Source: JBCCMA01 sp045107005 (GTDB lineage: Bacteria; Pseudomonadota; Gammaproteobacteria; Steroidobacterales; JBCCMA01). From it: a DNA stretch of 64,000 nt. Each line of letters begins with the position of its first letter. Position 1 is the first letter of the stretch. The notes beneath the pieces were generated by a model. The model worked only from the letters and a program-made list of their open reading frames with translations. It was not told the origin of the DNA and made no database searches. The position numbers were made by a program, and so were the translations under genes. Shown here piece by piece: positions 17,360 through 26,148 of this stretch. The DNA lies in the NCBI GenBank assembly GCA_045107005.1, contig JBGCFP010000186.1:1-64000 (forward strand). Direction: 5' to 3'.

Positions 17360-17965
17360 CTAGTTAACATCAAGACGTTTTAATCGATTGACGCGTTCAC
17401 GTTCCACTTTGGCCGCCTCTTCGTCGAGCGGCTCAAACGACATTGACAGCGAGACCGACGACGGATTCTGGGCGCCAAGATCGCCAAGCTCGCTGGTAAT
17501 TTGCCAATGCTGAGGCGCAAGCACCCGCGACAGGAATTGTACGAGCCGTGCCGACAGGCGCCCGCTCATGGGTTCAACCCGGGCAACAAACCAGTTGAAC
17601 AGTTTATGCACGTCGATGGATGTGTTGGACGGATGACGCGAGATGTAAGACAGTTTTTCCCGATAGGCGCGCAGTTCGGCCGTCAGCACGCCGGATGCGG
17701 TCAACAGTCGCAATCCCGACCAGTGCAACTGCTGTCGGTAATCGTTTTCGAGAAAGTCATTGAGCGCGACGCCCATGTCACTGCAAGCGTCAGCGACGCG
17801 CGATTTGAACAGCGACCATTCGTTTTTGCCGAGGACAACGGTTTGATCCTTGTCGCTCATTTGCACCTGATAGCGACGCTCGATCAAGTTGATGTCGGTG
17901 ATCAGTTCATCGAGATCGTCGATAATGCGGCGCGCTTCGGCGCACAGCCAGTGTTCTTCGGTCAT
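17360..17965 (-). CDS. unknown cytoplasmic protein
   Basis: 201 residues, mostly alpha-helical, with no signal peptide or membrane segment. It has several Cys and many charged residues at both ends (DDLDELITDINLIERRYQ; AAKVERERVNRLKRLDVN). I recognise no family. It starts 15 bp after the stop of the Old Yellow Enzyme gene on the same strand and is probably translated from the same mRNA. Codon use is like its neighbours. Nothing in the sequence shows what it does. Confidence 0.7.
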   Translation of the reverse strand: MTEEHWLCAEARRIIDDLDELITDINLIERRYQVQMSDKDQTVVLGKNEWSLFKSRVADACSDMGVALNDFLENDYRQQLHWSGLRLLTASGVLTAELRAYREKLSYISRHPSNTSIDVHKLFNWFVARVEPMSGRLSARLVQFLSRVLAPQHWQITSELGDLGAQNPSSVSLSMSFEPLDEEAAKVERERVNRLKRLDVN

Positions 17966-17980
17966 CCATCGTCTCCGGCA

Positions 17981-19282
17981 CTAGTCGCTCGAACCGCGCA
18001 ATTGACGGCGGCGCGCGAAACCCATTCGGTACTCGTCGCGCAAATGGCGCCACAACGCACCGAAAGTAGACAGGTTGCGTAGCGCCGGTCGATCGTGAGC
18101 GATCTCGATCATTTGACGATAAAACCACGCCACGGCGCCTTGTGTGTTGAACGCGCGCACAGAATTGAAAGGACTTGCAGGCCCAAGCCATCCCGGGCCG
18201 AGCGTCTGGCCGTGTTCGTCGCTGGGCAGTGGAGCGGCTCCACCGTCGAGAAAACTCTGGATTATGTCTGGTTGGGCGCACAGCGGACGGGCGACGCCAA
18301 TCACGTCCAGTTCGCCGTTGCGTAGCGCATCGTCCATGAACGCGCGCGAGCGGAAGCCGCCCGTGACGGCAAGCGGCAGGGTTAGTGCCTCGCGCATTTT
18401 CTGGGCGTAGTCGAGAAAGTACGCCTCCCGCTGACGAGTGCTCTGGGCTTTGGGCAGATCAAGCGTCTTGGTGCTGCCGGTGCGCCCCACCAGCCTCGGC
18501 TGCTCATAGGTGCCACCGGAGACTTCGAGCAGGTCAATGTTCTCTTGCTCAAGCCACGTCGCGACCTGCAAGCTGTCGTCCGGGGAGAATCCGCCGCGCT
18601 GGAAATCGGCGGAATTCAATTTGACGGCAATGGGAAACGACGCGCCGACGCGCGCACGCGTTGCCCGAACCGTGTCGAGCAGAAAACGAGCGCGGTTGGC
18701 CAGCGACCCGCCCCACTCGTCGTGCCGGCGATTGGTGACCGGTGACAGAAACTGACTGATCAGATAGCCATGAGCGGCATGAATCTGCACGCCGCTGAAA
18801 CCCGCCCTGGCGGCTTGCTCAGCGGTTTCGGCGTAGCGCGTGATGATGCCCGGAATTTCTTCGGCAGTCAGCGCACGCGGACGCGCGAAGTTGCCAAGAA
18901 TACGCAGCTGAACATCGGACGCGGACACCGGTTGCATGTTCACAATTCGCGAACACTGGCGACCGGGGTGGGAAATCTGCATCCACAGCTCGTTGCCCCC
19001 TTCCGTACCCGCCGCGGCCAGTCGTTTCAGACCGTCGAGCGGGGTGTTCTTATGGACCACCAGGTTGCCGGGTCGCTCGAGGTATTGCGCGTCGATCATG
19101 ACGTTGCCGGTCACGTGAATCGCGGCGCCACCGTGCGACCAGCGGCGATACAGCGTGACCAGCGGCTCGGTGACGTGACCGTGCGCATCGGCGAGCCCTT
19201 CGGTCATCGCTGCTTTCATGATGCGATTGCGCAAACGCGTGCCACAAGGCAGTGTGTAGGGAGAGCAGATGTCGATGGTCAA
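17981..19282 (-). CDS. NADH:flavin oxidoreductase (Old Yellow Enzyme family)
   Basis: 433 residues from a TTG at 19282, chosen because the family fold begins there (LTIDICSPYTLPCGTRLRNRI) and AAGG lies about 7 bases upstream; upstream residues look non-homologous. An FMN-binding TIM barrel is indicated by LWMQISHPGRQC (His/Arg), AARAGFSGVQIHAAHGYLISQFLSP, NRRHDEWGGS, RARFLLDTV and a phosphate-binding LPLAVTGGFRS. The enzyme reduces activated C=C bonds or similar substrates with NAD(P)H; the substrate cannot be told. It is followed after 15 bp by the unknown gene at 17360. Confidence 0.9.
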   Translation of the reverse strand: MTIDICSPYTLPCGTRLRNRIMKAAMTEGLADAHGHVTEPLVTLYRRWSHGGAAIHVTGNVMIDAQYLERPGNLVVHKNTPLDGLKRLAAAGTEGGNELWMQISHPGRQCSRIVNMQPVSASDVQLRILGNFARPRALTAEEIPGIITRYAETAEQAARAGFSGVQIHAAHGYLISQFLSPVTNRRHDEWGGSLANRARFLLDTVRATRARVGASFPIAVKLNSADFQRGGFSPDDSLQVATWLEQENIDLLEVSGGTYEQPRLVGRTGSTKTLDLPKAQSTRQREAYFLDYAQKMREALTLPLAVTGGFRSRAFMDDALRNGELDVIGVARPLCAQPDIIQSFLDGGAAPLPSDEHGQTLGPGWLGPASPFNSVRAFNTQGAVAWFYRQMIEIAHDRPALRNLSTFGALWRHLRDEYRMGFARRRQLRGSSD

Positions 19283-19473
19283 GAGAGGCCTTCGCGTGTG
19301 AGCTTGGAAAGCACCGCACGATAACCAACGCAGACCGTCGACACAAAACCGCGACGCCGGAAAAGACAAAGCGGCGGCAACCGAATCTAACGCACCCTGC
19401 CCGGATTGTCAGAGAAGATCACCGCCGCTTTGCGCACGGTTGGCGGTCGCGAATCGTCGCGACCGCCTTTAAC

Positions 19474-19800
19474 CTAGAATGAGACTGAGTATTGCGGCGT
19501 CGGGCGCTCCAAAAGCTGATCGAGTTGGCGGGTGTAGCTGATTGGGTCGATCGACTGCGCCCCAAGGGCTGACGGCCGCAATACGAAAACCGCGACACCA
19601 CCGTTAGTCAGTTGAAGATGCCAACGCTCGCGCGGGGTGTGCGTCGTGCTTGCGCGTTCGCAGCCGGCGTGCGCCGTCAACTCGCCAGATTCAGAATCCG
19701 ACTCTGACGCCGATCTCGCGCTGCTGCAGAACAGCAGTGCGGCCAGGGCAACAGCGATAACTTCTGCGCGGCTTAGCACTTTGCGATGGACTCCCAACAT
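19474..19800 (-). CDS. small exported protein of unknown function
   Basis: 108 residues with an N-terminal signal-like segment (AEVIAVALAALLFCSSARSA). The mature part is short and polar, with one Cys and no known motif. It follows the retropepsin-like gene on the same strand after a gap of about 94 bp, so it may belong to the same transcription unit or have its own promoter. The call rests on the signal peptide and coding-like composition, and is less sure than its neighbours. Confidence 0.55.
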   Translation of the reverse strand: MLGVHRKVLSRAEVIAVALAALLFCSSARSASESDSESGELTAHAGCERASTTHTPRERWHLQLTNGGVAVFVLRPSALGAQSIDPISYTRQLDQLLERPTPQYSVSF

Positions 19801-19894
19801 CTACGGTTGCTTTCGTAGTACGTAACATATCGTAGCCTTGCCCGTTTGACAATGATTCTTTTGAATTTGGGAATGTCTGGCAGCTTGAGCTGAG

Positions 19895-20758
19895 CTAGTC
19901 GGCGGCTGGCGTCTGCACGTGCACGTAGGCGCGATCAAGATCGATGGAGAGCTGAAAATGGCGCAGAACGTCGTTGCCCACGATGACCGTTTCTTCCGCG
20001 TCACTGCCCGCGAGCGGCGACTCACCCTCCTCCATCACCACAGCGTCCACGTCATCGACCTGAAAAGGCCCCAACCCCACGTAAGGCACGGAGAAGCCCT
20101 CATTGACGTATTCGTTGCCGTGGGCGTCAACCAACGCACCGCGCTGCAGCTGGTCGCTCGCAAGCCAACCGTGTTGGGTGGCCAGACCGCGAGGAATCAT
20201 CAGTGCGCCGGAAAATTCCGTGGCGAGCGCCGCCCAGACCTCCTGCCCCGCTATGTTGATCTGGATCAGGGTCCCGGTGCTTTGATTCACGCGCCGCGCG
20301 CGGACGTTGGCGAGCTTGTTCATTTCAAGCGCGTCCTGATCGAGCGCGCGCAGGCGCATGTTGGGGTAGTCGATTTGCACAATGTGGCCGGAGAAAAAAT
20401 CGCGCCCGGCATGGATGTCGTAGGGCGGATCATCAAGACGATACACGGACGGCAGTACGATTCGGCGACTGGTGATGACCATCGGCAGATCCACCAGCGG
20501 CGGCAGATCGAAAATGGCTACGCCCTCAGGCGTGGTGGCTGACGAACTGGGCAGCGACCGCAAAAACGCTTCGTTGATGGAATTGGACGGGGAAGCGCTG
20601 CCCAGGCGCACGCGCACCTCGCGCCCGCTGATGTGTGCGGCGAATCGAATACTGCCCAGGTCGGTGCTGATTGGCGTCCACGCGCCGTCTTGGTTGTCAC
20701 CGGTGGGGCTCGCCGCCAGTGCGACGAGTGCACACAGGGTTGCCAGCGCACAGCGCAT
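19895..20758 (-). CDS. exported retropepsin-like protein lacking catalytic Asp
   Basis: 287 residues with a signal peptide (MRCALATLCALVALAAS). It contains two retropepsin-like halves. The first has RLGSASPSNSI at 51-61 in the place of the D(T/S)G loop and GRDFFSGHIVQIDYPNMRLR at about 118-137, which is the usual second strand of the fold. The second has ALATEFSGALMIPRGLA at 177-193 and VGNDVLRHFQLSIDLDRAY near the end. In both halves the expected Asp of the catalytic triad is absent, so the protein may be a binding or scaffold form. Its ATG follows the TAA of the dockerin gene with no gap, so the two are coupled. The fold call is inferred from pattern. Confidence 0.7.
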   Translation of the reverse strand: MRCALATLCALVALAASPTGDNQDGAWTPISTDLGSIRFAAHISGREVRVRLGSASPSNSINEAFLRSLPSSSATTPEGVAIFDLPPLVDLPMVITSRRIVLPSVYRLDDPPYDIHAGRDFFSGHIVQIDYPNMRLRALDQDALEMNKLANVRARRVNQSTGTLIQINIAGQEVWAALATEFSGALMIPRGLATQHGWLASDQLQRGALVDAHGNEYVNEGFSVPYVGLGPFQVDDVDAVVMEEGESPLAGSDAEETVIVGNDVLRHFQLSIDLDRAYVHVQTPAAD

Positions 20759-21730
20759 TTAGTTTGCCGGTGCGACGCAGCTCAAGCCCGGCGGGCTCAG
20801 ATAACCGCGTTTGAACAGCGCCAGATCGGACACACTGACGACACCGTTGCTGTCCATGTCGATCATCGGGTCGGCACTGAAAAACGCGTTGCGCATGAGG
20901 CCAAGATCCATCATGTTGACCGCGCCATCGTCATTAAAATCGCCGTCACAAAGATTGCCGATGCCGTCCAGGTTGGCGTCAACCTGCAGCGGGTTCGCGT
21001 AGGTTCTGCAGTTGTCCGCCGCGTCGTTAATGCCGTCCTCATCCGTATCGCGCAAGCTCTGCAAGTCGAGGAACGTGCAACCGACCACGTCGATGTCGAG
21101 CCCGTCCGGCAATTCGATCTCCGTGTAGGCATCCACGACCAGGTTGCCCTGCAACGTCGGGCCAAGCTCACTGGCAAAGATCTGGTAGGGATTGAGAATG
21201 GTCGCTTCAACCGGCAGCGACAAGACGCCGTCGATGGCGTATTGACCGTCGGTGGCCAAGGTACCGTCGAATACCTCGGTCAGCGCGATGCTTTGATCAT
21301 CTGAACCGATTGGAGTGATCAGGCGCCAGCGAAAAACGCCGATGTCCTGTTTCAGCAACATCTCGCGCGGCACGCTGGACGTCGCGCGCACGACCATCCG
21401 CCATGAGATATCGATGGTCTCACCGACAAACGCATCGGTCGGTCGGATATCAATGGAATCGGCGAGAACGCTGCGCGCGGTCGCGGTACGACCGATCACT
21501 GACTGCAGCGAGCTGACCATGTGTCGATCACGATAGTCAGCGCGAATGTTACCGCCGACGCTGCCGTCCGCGTAGCTCACTGCGCGCGCGACGTACGGAC
21601 CGACCACGGTGCTGCCGTCCTGGTCTGCGGTCACTTCGACCAGCAGTTCAAAGGCGTTGGCCGGGACCGTCGCCAGCAGCAACAGGGCGAGGCAGGAAAT
21701 TTGGCGCTTTGCGCTTGGAGTACGAAACAT
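20759..21730 (-). CDS. secreted protein with thrombospondin-3/dockerin-type Ca-binding tail
   Basis: 323 residues with a signal peptide (cleavage near VPANA). The N-terminal 200 residues are beta-rich and unassigned. The C-terminus holds acidic DxDxDG loops: DTDEDGINDAADNC and NLDGIGNLCDGDFNDDGAV as thrombospondin type-3-like units, then DFNDDGAVNMMDLGLMRNAF and DMDSNGVVSVSDLALFK as a dockerin-like pair of calcium loops. A closely similar tail ends the protein at 49107-50150. Such tails are common on surface proteins of marine bacteria and may bind calcium. It is the first gene before the retropepsin-like gene, which follows with no gap. Confidence 0.82.
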   Translation of the reverse strand: MFRTPSAKRQISCLALLLLATVPANAFELLVEVTADQDGSTVVGPYVARAVSYADGSVGGNIRADYRDRHMVSSLQSVIGRTATARSVLADSIDIRPTDAFVGETIDISWRMVVRATSSVPREMLLKQDIGVFRWRLITPIGSDDQSIALTEVFDGTLATDGQYAIDGVLSLPVEATILNPYQIFASELGPTLQGNLVVDAYTEIELPDGLDIDVVGCTFLDLQSLRDTDEDGINDAADNCRTYANPLQVDANLDGIGNLCDGDFNDDGAVNMMDLGLMRNAFFSADPMIDMDSNGVVSVSDLALFKRGYLSPPGLSCVAPAN

Positions 21731-22265
21731 ACTCCTGATACTAGCAAACCCTGACCGCTCGGCACGCCCTATTTAACGTGCTGACGCCGCACTTTGACGC
21801 AACGACGCGTTCCAGGCACGGCTAATGCTGCAGTGCGCCAGTCCCGGGCGCGCAGCCCTGACGTCTCGTTATGCGTCGTAATCGGTCGGGCGGTCGCCGT
21901 GCTCGATGTGCAGATGCTCATCGCGCGGCAGACGATCGCGCATGAAGCGCAGAGCGCGCACCGCGTGATTCAACGACTCGAAAAACGGGCTGACCTGGCG
22001 GGTGACGCGTGGCGTGCGACCGCGAGGTGACGAAACAATATAGAACGCTGTTTGTGTATCCATCACTTTGTTTTACTCCGCTGTGGCCGTTGAAACCGTG
22101 ACGTCGTTCAAACAAAAAGCGCCGCGCCTGTTGCTGTCCCGATTCGGTGCAAGTATCGCAACGCGCGGTGACAAAAAGATGACGGGGCAACACCATCAAA
22201 CAATACAAAGCAGTACAGCGAGAGCGTGACAATTCACGCCAATAAAAGACGCTAATAACTCGTGG
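21731..22265. other. mostly intergenic stretch with one small gene
   Basis: This 535-bp stretch between two minus-strand operons holds the small gene at 21869-22063. The remainder shows no long frame, no inverted repeat and no tRNA-like structure that I can see. The part near 22090-22200 is A-rich (accaagatg-like runs with aaaaag) and may contain the promoter of the small gene. Confidence 0.4.
21869..22063 (-). CDS. small conserved-looking protein of unknown function
   Basis: 64 residues from the ATG at 22063 (a GTG codon just before it could also serve). GGAG lies about 15 bases upstream of the ATG. The codons are strongly biased to G or C in third position in the second half, unlike random frames here. 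The peptide is polar, begins with TQTAFYIVSSPRGRT and contains RFMRDRLPRDEHLHIEHGD. No signal or membrane segment. I do not recognise it. It is the only frame in this intergenic stretch with coding-like composition, so it is offered as a possible real gene. Confidence 0.5.
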   Translation of the reverse strand: MDTQTAFYIVSSPRGRTPRVTRQVSPFFESLNHAVRALRFMRDRLPRDEHLHIEHGDRPTDYDA

Positions 22266-23099
22266 TCAGACCGTTCGCCGGAAGAGTATGTAGCTAAGAT
22301 CGTCGGGCTTGCTCGGCTGCGCGGAATGCGGCGTGGCCATGCGATGCTGCGTACTCGTGCGCAGCTTTTCGGCGCACGCGGACAACGGTCCCGCGCGAAC
22401 GCGCTCAACGATTTCATCGATGCGCAGGTTGTCGAACAAACCGTCGCTGGCCAGCAGAACCGTATCGCGACGCTTGAGTTCGAGAGCAGGCCCCACTTCG
22501 ATACTCATTTCGGCAATCCCGAGCGTGTTCGAGACGAGGTGGCGCTCTTCGTGGTGCAGCGCCTCTTCTTCACTGAGCATGCCGCTCGCTTGCGCAAACC
22601 CGACGGGCGAGTGCGCCACGGTTTGCTGCACGATGCGACCACGCTGTCCGATCTGCAGCAAACCCGAATCGCCCACGTGATAGGTGCGCAGGAAATCGCC
22701 GGCAATCGCGGCGACAACCACGGTGGTAGCGGAGCCGACACCACGCTCAATCAGGTTTCGATTCGCTGTTTCCAGGCCGTTCAGAACTGCCGATCGTGGC
22801 GAACTGCGCTGCTCCTGCGCCTGCAACAAGGCGTCGCGCAGGCACGATATCGCCATCGCCGATGCCTCTTTGCCCTCGCGCCCGCCGCCAAGCCCGTCGG
22901 CAACGGCGAGAACCGTCATCGCACCGTGAACGCCGATGACCGCCATACTGTCTTCGTTGGGCGTATCTTTATCGGGACTGCCGCGACCGAACACGGCCAC
23001 TTGTCCGCCGGGCACATCGAGAGCCAGCGATGTCTCCATCTGCGGTGACAGATACAAATGCTCGATGCGATCGTTCTCGGGCAATGTGGCGTCGGTCAT
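22266..23099 (-). CDS. PP2C-family Ser/Thr protein phosphatase
   Basis: 277 residues from the ATG at 23099, which overlaps the TGA of the kinase gene (ATGA). A longer frame reads into the kinase. PPM-type phosphatase motifs are clear: DTPNEDSMAVIG near the start, VLAVADGLGGGREGKEAS (the metal-binding VADGxGG), ATTVVVAAIAGDFLRTYHVGDSG and VLLASDGLFDN. It removes phosphate from Ser/Thr with Mn or Mg. Gene order and overlap make it the partner of the upstream kinase, as in bacterial PknB/PstP-type pairs. No membrane segment, so it acts in the cytoplasm. Confidence 0.93.
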   Translation of the reverse strand: MTDATLPENDRIEHLYLSPQMETSLALDVPGGQVAVFGRGSPDKDTPNEDSMAVIGVHGAMTVLAVADGLGGGREGKEASAMAISCLRDALLQAQEQRSSPRSAVLNGLETANRNLIERGVGSATTVVVAAIAGDFLRTYHVGDSGLLQIGQRGRIVQQTVAHSPVGFAQASGMLSEEEALHHEERHLVSNTLGIAEMSIEVGPALELKRRDTVLLASDGLFDNLRIDEIVERVRAGPLSACAEKLRTSTQHRMATPHSAQPSKPDDLSYILFRRTV

Positions 23100-24391
23100 A
23101 GCGAACTCCGGCACCACGGGCAGTGCGACCAATAGTCACGCGTTACGCCCCAGTTGCAGCGCTCACATCGATCCTTGGTTTTTTCCAGCGTCCAGTTCCT
23201 GCGTGTTCGCGTGTGGCACCACGGGCAGTAACGCATGAACGGCATGAGTGGACCGCCACAGGCGCTGCGATGACACTTGGCGCTGTAGCGACGATCCGAA
23301 AAACGGCGCGTCGTCTCGACTTCGAAACCCGGACCATAGCAAGTCGCACAGTACGCCCAATCGAGCTTGGTACCGCGATGACAGCTGGGGCAGTGCGCAG
23401 CCAGCCGAGTGTCACCACGATGTTTTTTGATTTCGACTCCGCACCACGGACAGCCCCGCATGCGCTCGCTAACTGGCCCGTCACACGACCCGCAGGCGTA
23501 GTGGGTTTCGAGCTCGCGGCCAAACTCTTTCTTGAACTGGCGCACGCGCACGTCTTGCCAATTGGTTGCCCGCCCGTTGGCTTTGGGCTTGCGCTTGCCT
23601 TTGACGATGCGACTGCGACGCTTGAGGTCCTGAAAAACGTTCAGCATCTGCTGCGCGTCCTTGAACCGTTTGGCGGGCGTCACGTCCAGCGCGCGGCGCA
23701 GGAAGGCCTCCATGTCCGGGGAGACTTTGCTGCGCAGTTTCGCGATGCCCGCCGGTGGCCAGGTAAAGGGCCACTCAGGCACCGACCCGGCGAACATGCG
23801 ATACAACAGCAAACCGGCGGCGAACACATCCGAACGCGGCGACGGCCGACCCATTGCCTGCTCCGGCGCCAGGTAACCAAGCGTGCCCGAGCCCGACGCC
23901 TTGATCGTGCGCAGCGCCGTTTTGGCAATGCCGAAATCCGCGAGCATCAGATTGTCGCGACCGAACAGAATCAGGTTTTCCGGCTTCACGTCACAGTGCA
24001 GCACGCGCTCGCTGTGCGCGTAGGCCAGCGCGTCGAGTAACTGATCGGCAAAATCAATGAGCATCGCCATCGAAACGCGTCGGCTCAGACGCGTTGCCAA
24101 CGTTTCATCACCAAGCGGCGTCACAATGACAAAACGACCGTCGATAAAACTGGCGTCTTTGAGCGGCAAAATATTCGGGTGATAAAGCCGCGCCGCGAGC
24201 CGCGCTTCACGTTTGAAGTCTTCCAGCGACGCTTTGTCGCTGTGTTCGATGCGCGGCACCTTTAACGCAACGCGCTGGCCTTCGATCGTGTCCATCGCCG
24301 CATAAACCGACGCGTAAGGCCCTTCCGCCAGCCGCTTTTCGATCCGGTATTTGCCGAGCTTCTGCCGTTTTTTGAAGTTGCCGGTGGTCAC
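23096..24391 (-). CDS. eukaryotic-like Ser/Thr kinase with C-terminal zinc ribbons
   Basis: 431 residues from a GTG at 24391 that overlaps the TGA of the preceding gene (GTGA). Kinase parts: a poor Gly loop (LAEGPYASVYAA, residues 21-32), VALKVP with Lys44, the alpha-C Glu at 62, HCDVKPENL with Asp134, ADFGIAK with Asp152, and GYLAPEQ. Residues about 320-431 hold four Cys-pair modules: CGSCD..CPWCG, CPSCH..CATCY, a CHRSACGG..CPWCH variant, and CERCN..CPWC. These resemble double zinc ribbons. There is no membrane segment, unlike PknB-type receptors. It likely phosphorylates partners with the PP2C phosphatase as reverser. Confidence 0.92.
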   Translation of the reverse strand: MTTGNFKKRQKLGKYRIEKRLAEGPYASVYAAMDTIEGQRVALKVPRIEHSDKASLEDFKREARLAARLYHPNILPLKDASFIDGRFVIVTPLGDETLATRLSRRVSMAMLIDFADQLLDALAYAHSERVLHCDVKPENLILFGRDNLMLADFGIAKTALRTIKASGSGTLGYLAPEQAMGRPSPRSDVFAAGLLLYRMFAGSVPEWPFTWPPAGIAKLRSKVSPDMEAFLRRALDVTPAKRFKDAQQMLNVFQDLKRRSRIVKGKRKPKANGRATNWQDVRVRQFKKEFGRELETHYACGSCDGPVSERMRGCPWCGVEIKKHRGDTRLAAHCPSCHRGTKLDWAYCATCYGPGFEVETTRRFSDRRYSAKCHRSACGGPLMPFMRYCPWCHTRTRRNWTLEKTKDRCERCNWGVTRDYWSHCPWCRSSL

Positions 24392-26148
24392 GGCGCGCGC
24401 GCTGCCCACGATTGGCCCTGACCTTCCTGCAACCTGTGACGTTCGCGCACTGCAAGATTCGCCCAGCGTTCGCGCCGGCCCGACGGCCACACCACGCCAA
24501 CCTGACTGACGTCGTTCGCGCTTCCCAAACCAATGACCAACGCAGAATCGCTCGCACTCAGGTAGCTGCCGTCGCTGTGTACCCGCCGCCATCGCTGCAC
24601 GCCGTCCGCGGTCTCGATCATTACTCGCGCACCGTACGCGCTGCGGTTTGTCTCGCTTCCGATCAGCGACAGCCCCACCCACGCCTCGCCCTGCCCGGAG
24701 CGATTGAGCAGGACACGCGCCGGTCCACTGTTATTGGTCAGTACAAAATCAATCTGGCCGTCGCGATCGAGATCACCGAACGCCACGCCGCGACTGATCT
24801 CACTCAAACGCGTCGCTGCGCCGCCCTCGCTCACTTCGCGAAACGCTTTGCCGGCCGTGTTGTGGAACAGCTGGTTCGGCTGATCAAACGCGTACTGGCC
24901 GCGCGACTCGCGTTGCTCTTCAATCTTTACGTCGCCATTGGCGATGTACAAATCGAGCCAGCCATCATTGTTGTAGTCGAACCAGGCCGTGCCAAAACCC
25001 GTGTAAGCCTTGCTGTCGGCACCCAAGCCCAGCTGATCGGTGGTGTCATCAAAATTGCCGCGACCGTCATTGACGTACAGCGTGTTGGTTTCATTGATCA
25101 AGTGGGTCATGAATAAGTCTTCGTCCCCGTCGCCGTCGAAGTCGCCGGCGCTCACACCCATGCTCGCCTCCGGTGAGCCGTCACGATTGTAAGCCGTCCC
25201 GGACATCAGACCCATTTCTTCGAAGCGTTCGCCATTACGATTCATCCAGACAAAGTTCGCGGCGCCGTCGTTGGCAACAAACAAGTCGGTGAAGCCGTCC
25301 GCGTCAAAATCCGCCGCGGTCACGCCCAGTCCAGGTCCGCGAACCGCCGCGACACCCAGCGCATCGCTGACGTCTTCAAAGACACCGGCGCCGTCATTGC
25401 GCAGCACATAATCGCGCGCACCCTGGTAGTTTTGCGGCCCGCAGTAGTCGCGGTTGCCGTTGGCACTGGTGCAGCGTTGATCGATATCCAGCGTGTAAGT
25501 GACGTAAGCCACCACGTAAAGATCAAGATCGCCGTCGTTTTCCAGATCAAAAAACGCAGCGCTCATCGACCAGTTTGGCACCGTCGCACCGGCGATCAGC
25601 GTGATGTCGGTGAAGGTGCCGTCGCCGTTGTTCTGGTACAGCACGTTGGCACCATAGTTCGTGACGTACAAATCAACGTCACCGTCGTTGTCCACATCGC
25701 CCACCGCAGCGCCCATACCGTAAGCCTGGTGCCCGACCCCGGCCGTCTGCGTGACATCCTTGAACGACAGTTCGCCCGTCTGTGTCAATTGGTTCTGGAA
25801 CAAACGATTCCCAAGCGAGTCGCCCGTCTCCCGCGGGAAAAGGGCATCGCCCATGGTCTTGGCCGGATCGAAGAAATCTCCCTGGACAAGATAGACGTCG
25901 AGATCGTCGTCGTTATCGTAGTCGAAGACGGCGACGCCCGAGCCCAGAATTTCCGGGAACAGATAGTCGCCCGTGGTGCCGCTGAAATGCGTGAAATCCA
26001 GACCGACATCGGCGGCTACGTCCACAAAATTTGCCGTGGGTGCCGGCGGCGGCGCGTTCGTGACGTCTGGCTCTTCGGAGGCACAGCCCACGAGCAGCGC
26101 GAGGCTGCACGACCCGGCAACGACAAGCGCACGACGACTATCCGGCAT
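24388..26148 (-). CDS. CRTAC1/ASPIC-UnbV-type repeat lipoprotein
   Basis: 586 residues from the ATG at 26148, chosen because it gives a lipoprotein signal (VAGSCSLALLVGC, lipobox LVGC) and because earlier residues read into the TPR gene. FG-GAP/VCBS-type repeats with calcium-like DxDxDG loops run through the protein: FDYDNDDDLDVYLVQG, VGDVDNDGDVDLYVTNYG, FDLENDGDLDLYVV, GDFDGDGDEDLFMTH, FDYNNDGWLDLYIAN, GDLDRDGQIDFVL. The last 70 residues (GARVMIETADGVQRWRRVHS, VGVVWPSGRRE) are the ASPIC/UnbV domain. It should sit on a membrane facing the periplasm or outside. It overlaps both neighbours. Confidence 0.9.
   Translation of the reverse strand: MPDSRRALVVAGSCSLALLVGCASEEPDVTNAPPPAPTANFVDVAADVGLDFTHFSGTTGDYLFPEILGSGVAVFDYDNDDDLDVYLVQGDFFDPAKTMGDALFPRETGDSLGNRLFQNQLTQTGELSFKDVTQTAGVGHQAYGMGAAVGDVDNDGDVDLYVTNYGANVLYQNNGDGTFTDITLIAGATVPNWSMSAAFFDLENDGDLDLYVVAYVTYTLDIDQRCTSANGNRDYCGPQNYQGARDYVLRNDGAGVFEDVSDALGVAAVRGPGLGVTAADFDADGFTDLFVANDGAANFVWMNRNGERFEEMGLMSGTAYNRDGSPEASMGVSAGDFDGDGDEDLFMTHLINETNTLYVNDGRGNFDDTTDQLGLGADSKAYTGFGTAWFDYNNDGWLDLYIANGDVKIEEQRESRGQYAFDQPNQLFHNTAGKAFREVSEGGAATRLSEISRGVAFGDLDRDGQIDFVLTNNSGPARVLLNRSGQGEAWVGLSLIGSETNRSAYGARVMIETADGVQRWRRVHSDGSYLSASDSALVIGLGSANDVSQVGVVWPSGRRERWANLAVRERHRLQEGQGQSWAARAP

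Noticed and set aside
23123..24040. 305-codon frame opposite the zinc-ribbon kinase
   Set aside because: No motif; the minus strand encodes complete kinase signatures over the same bases.
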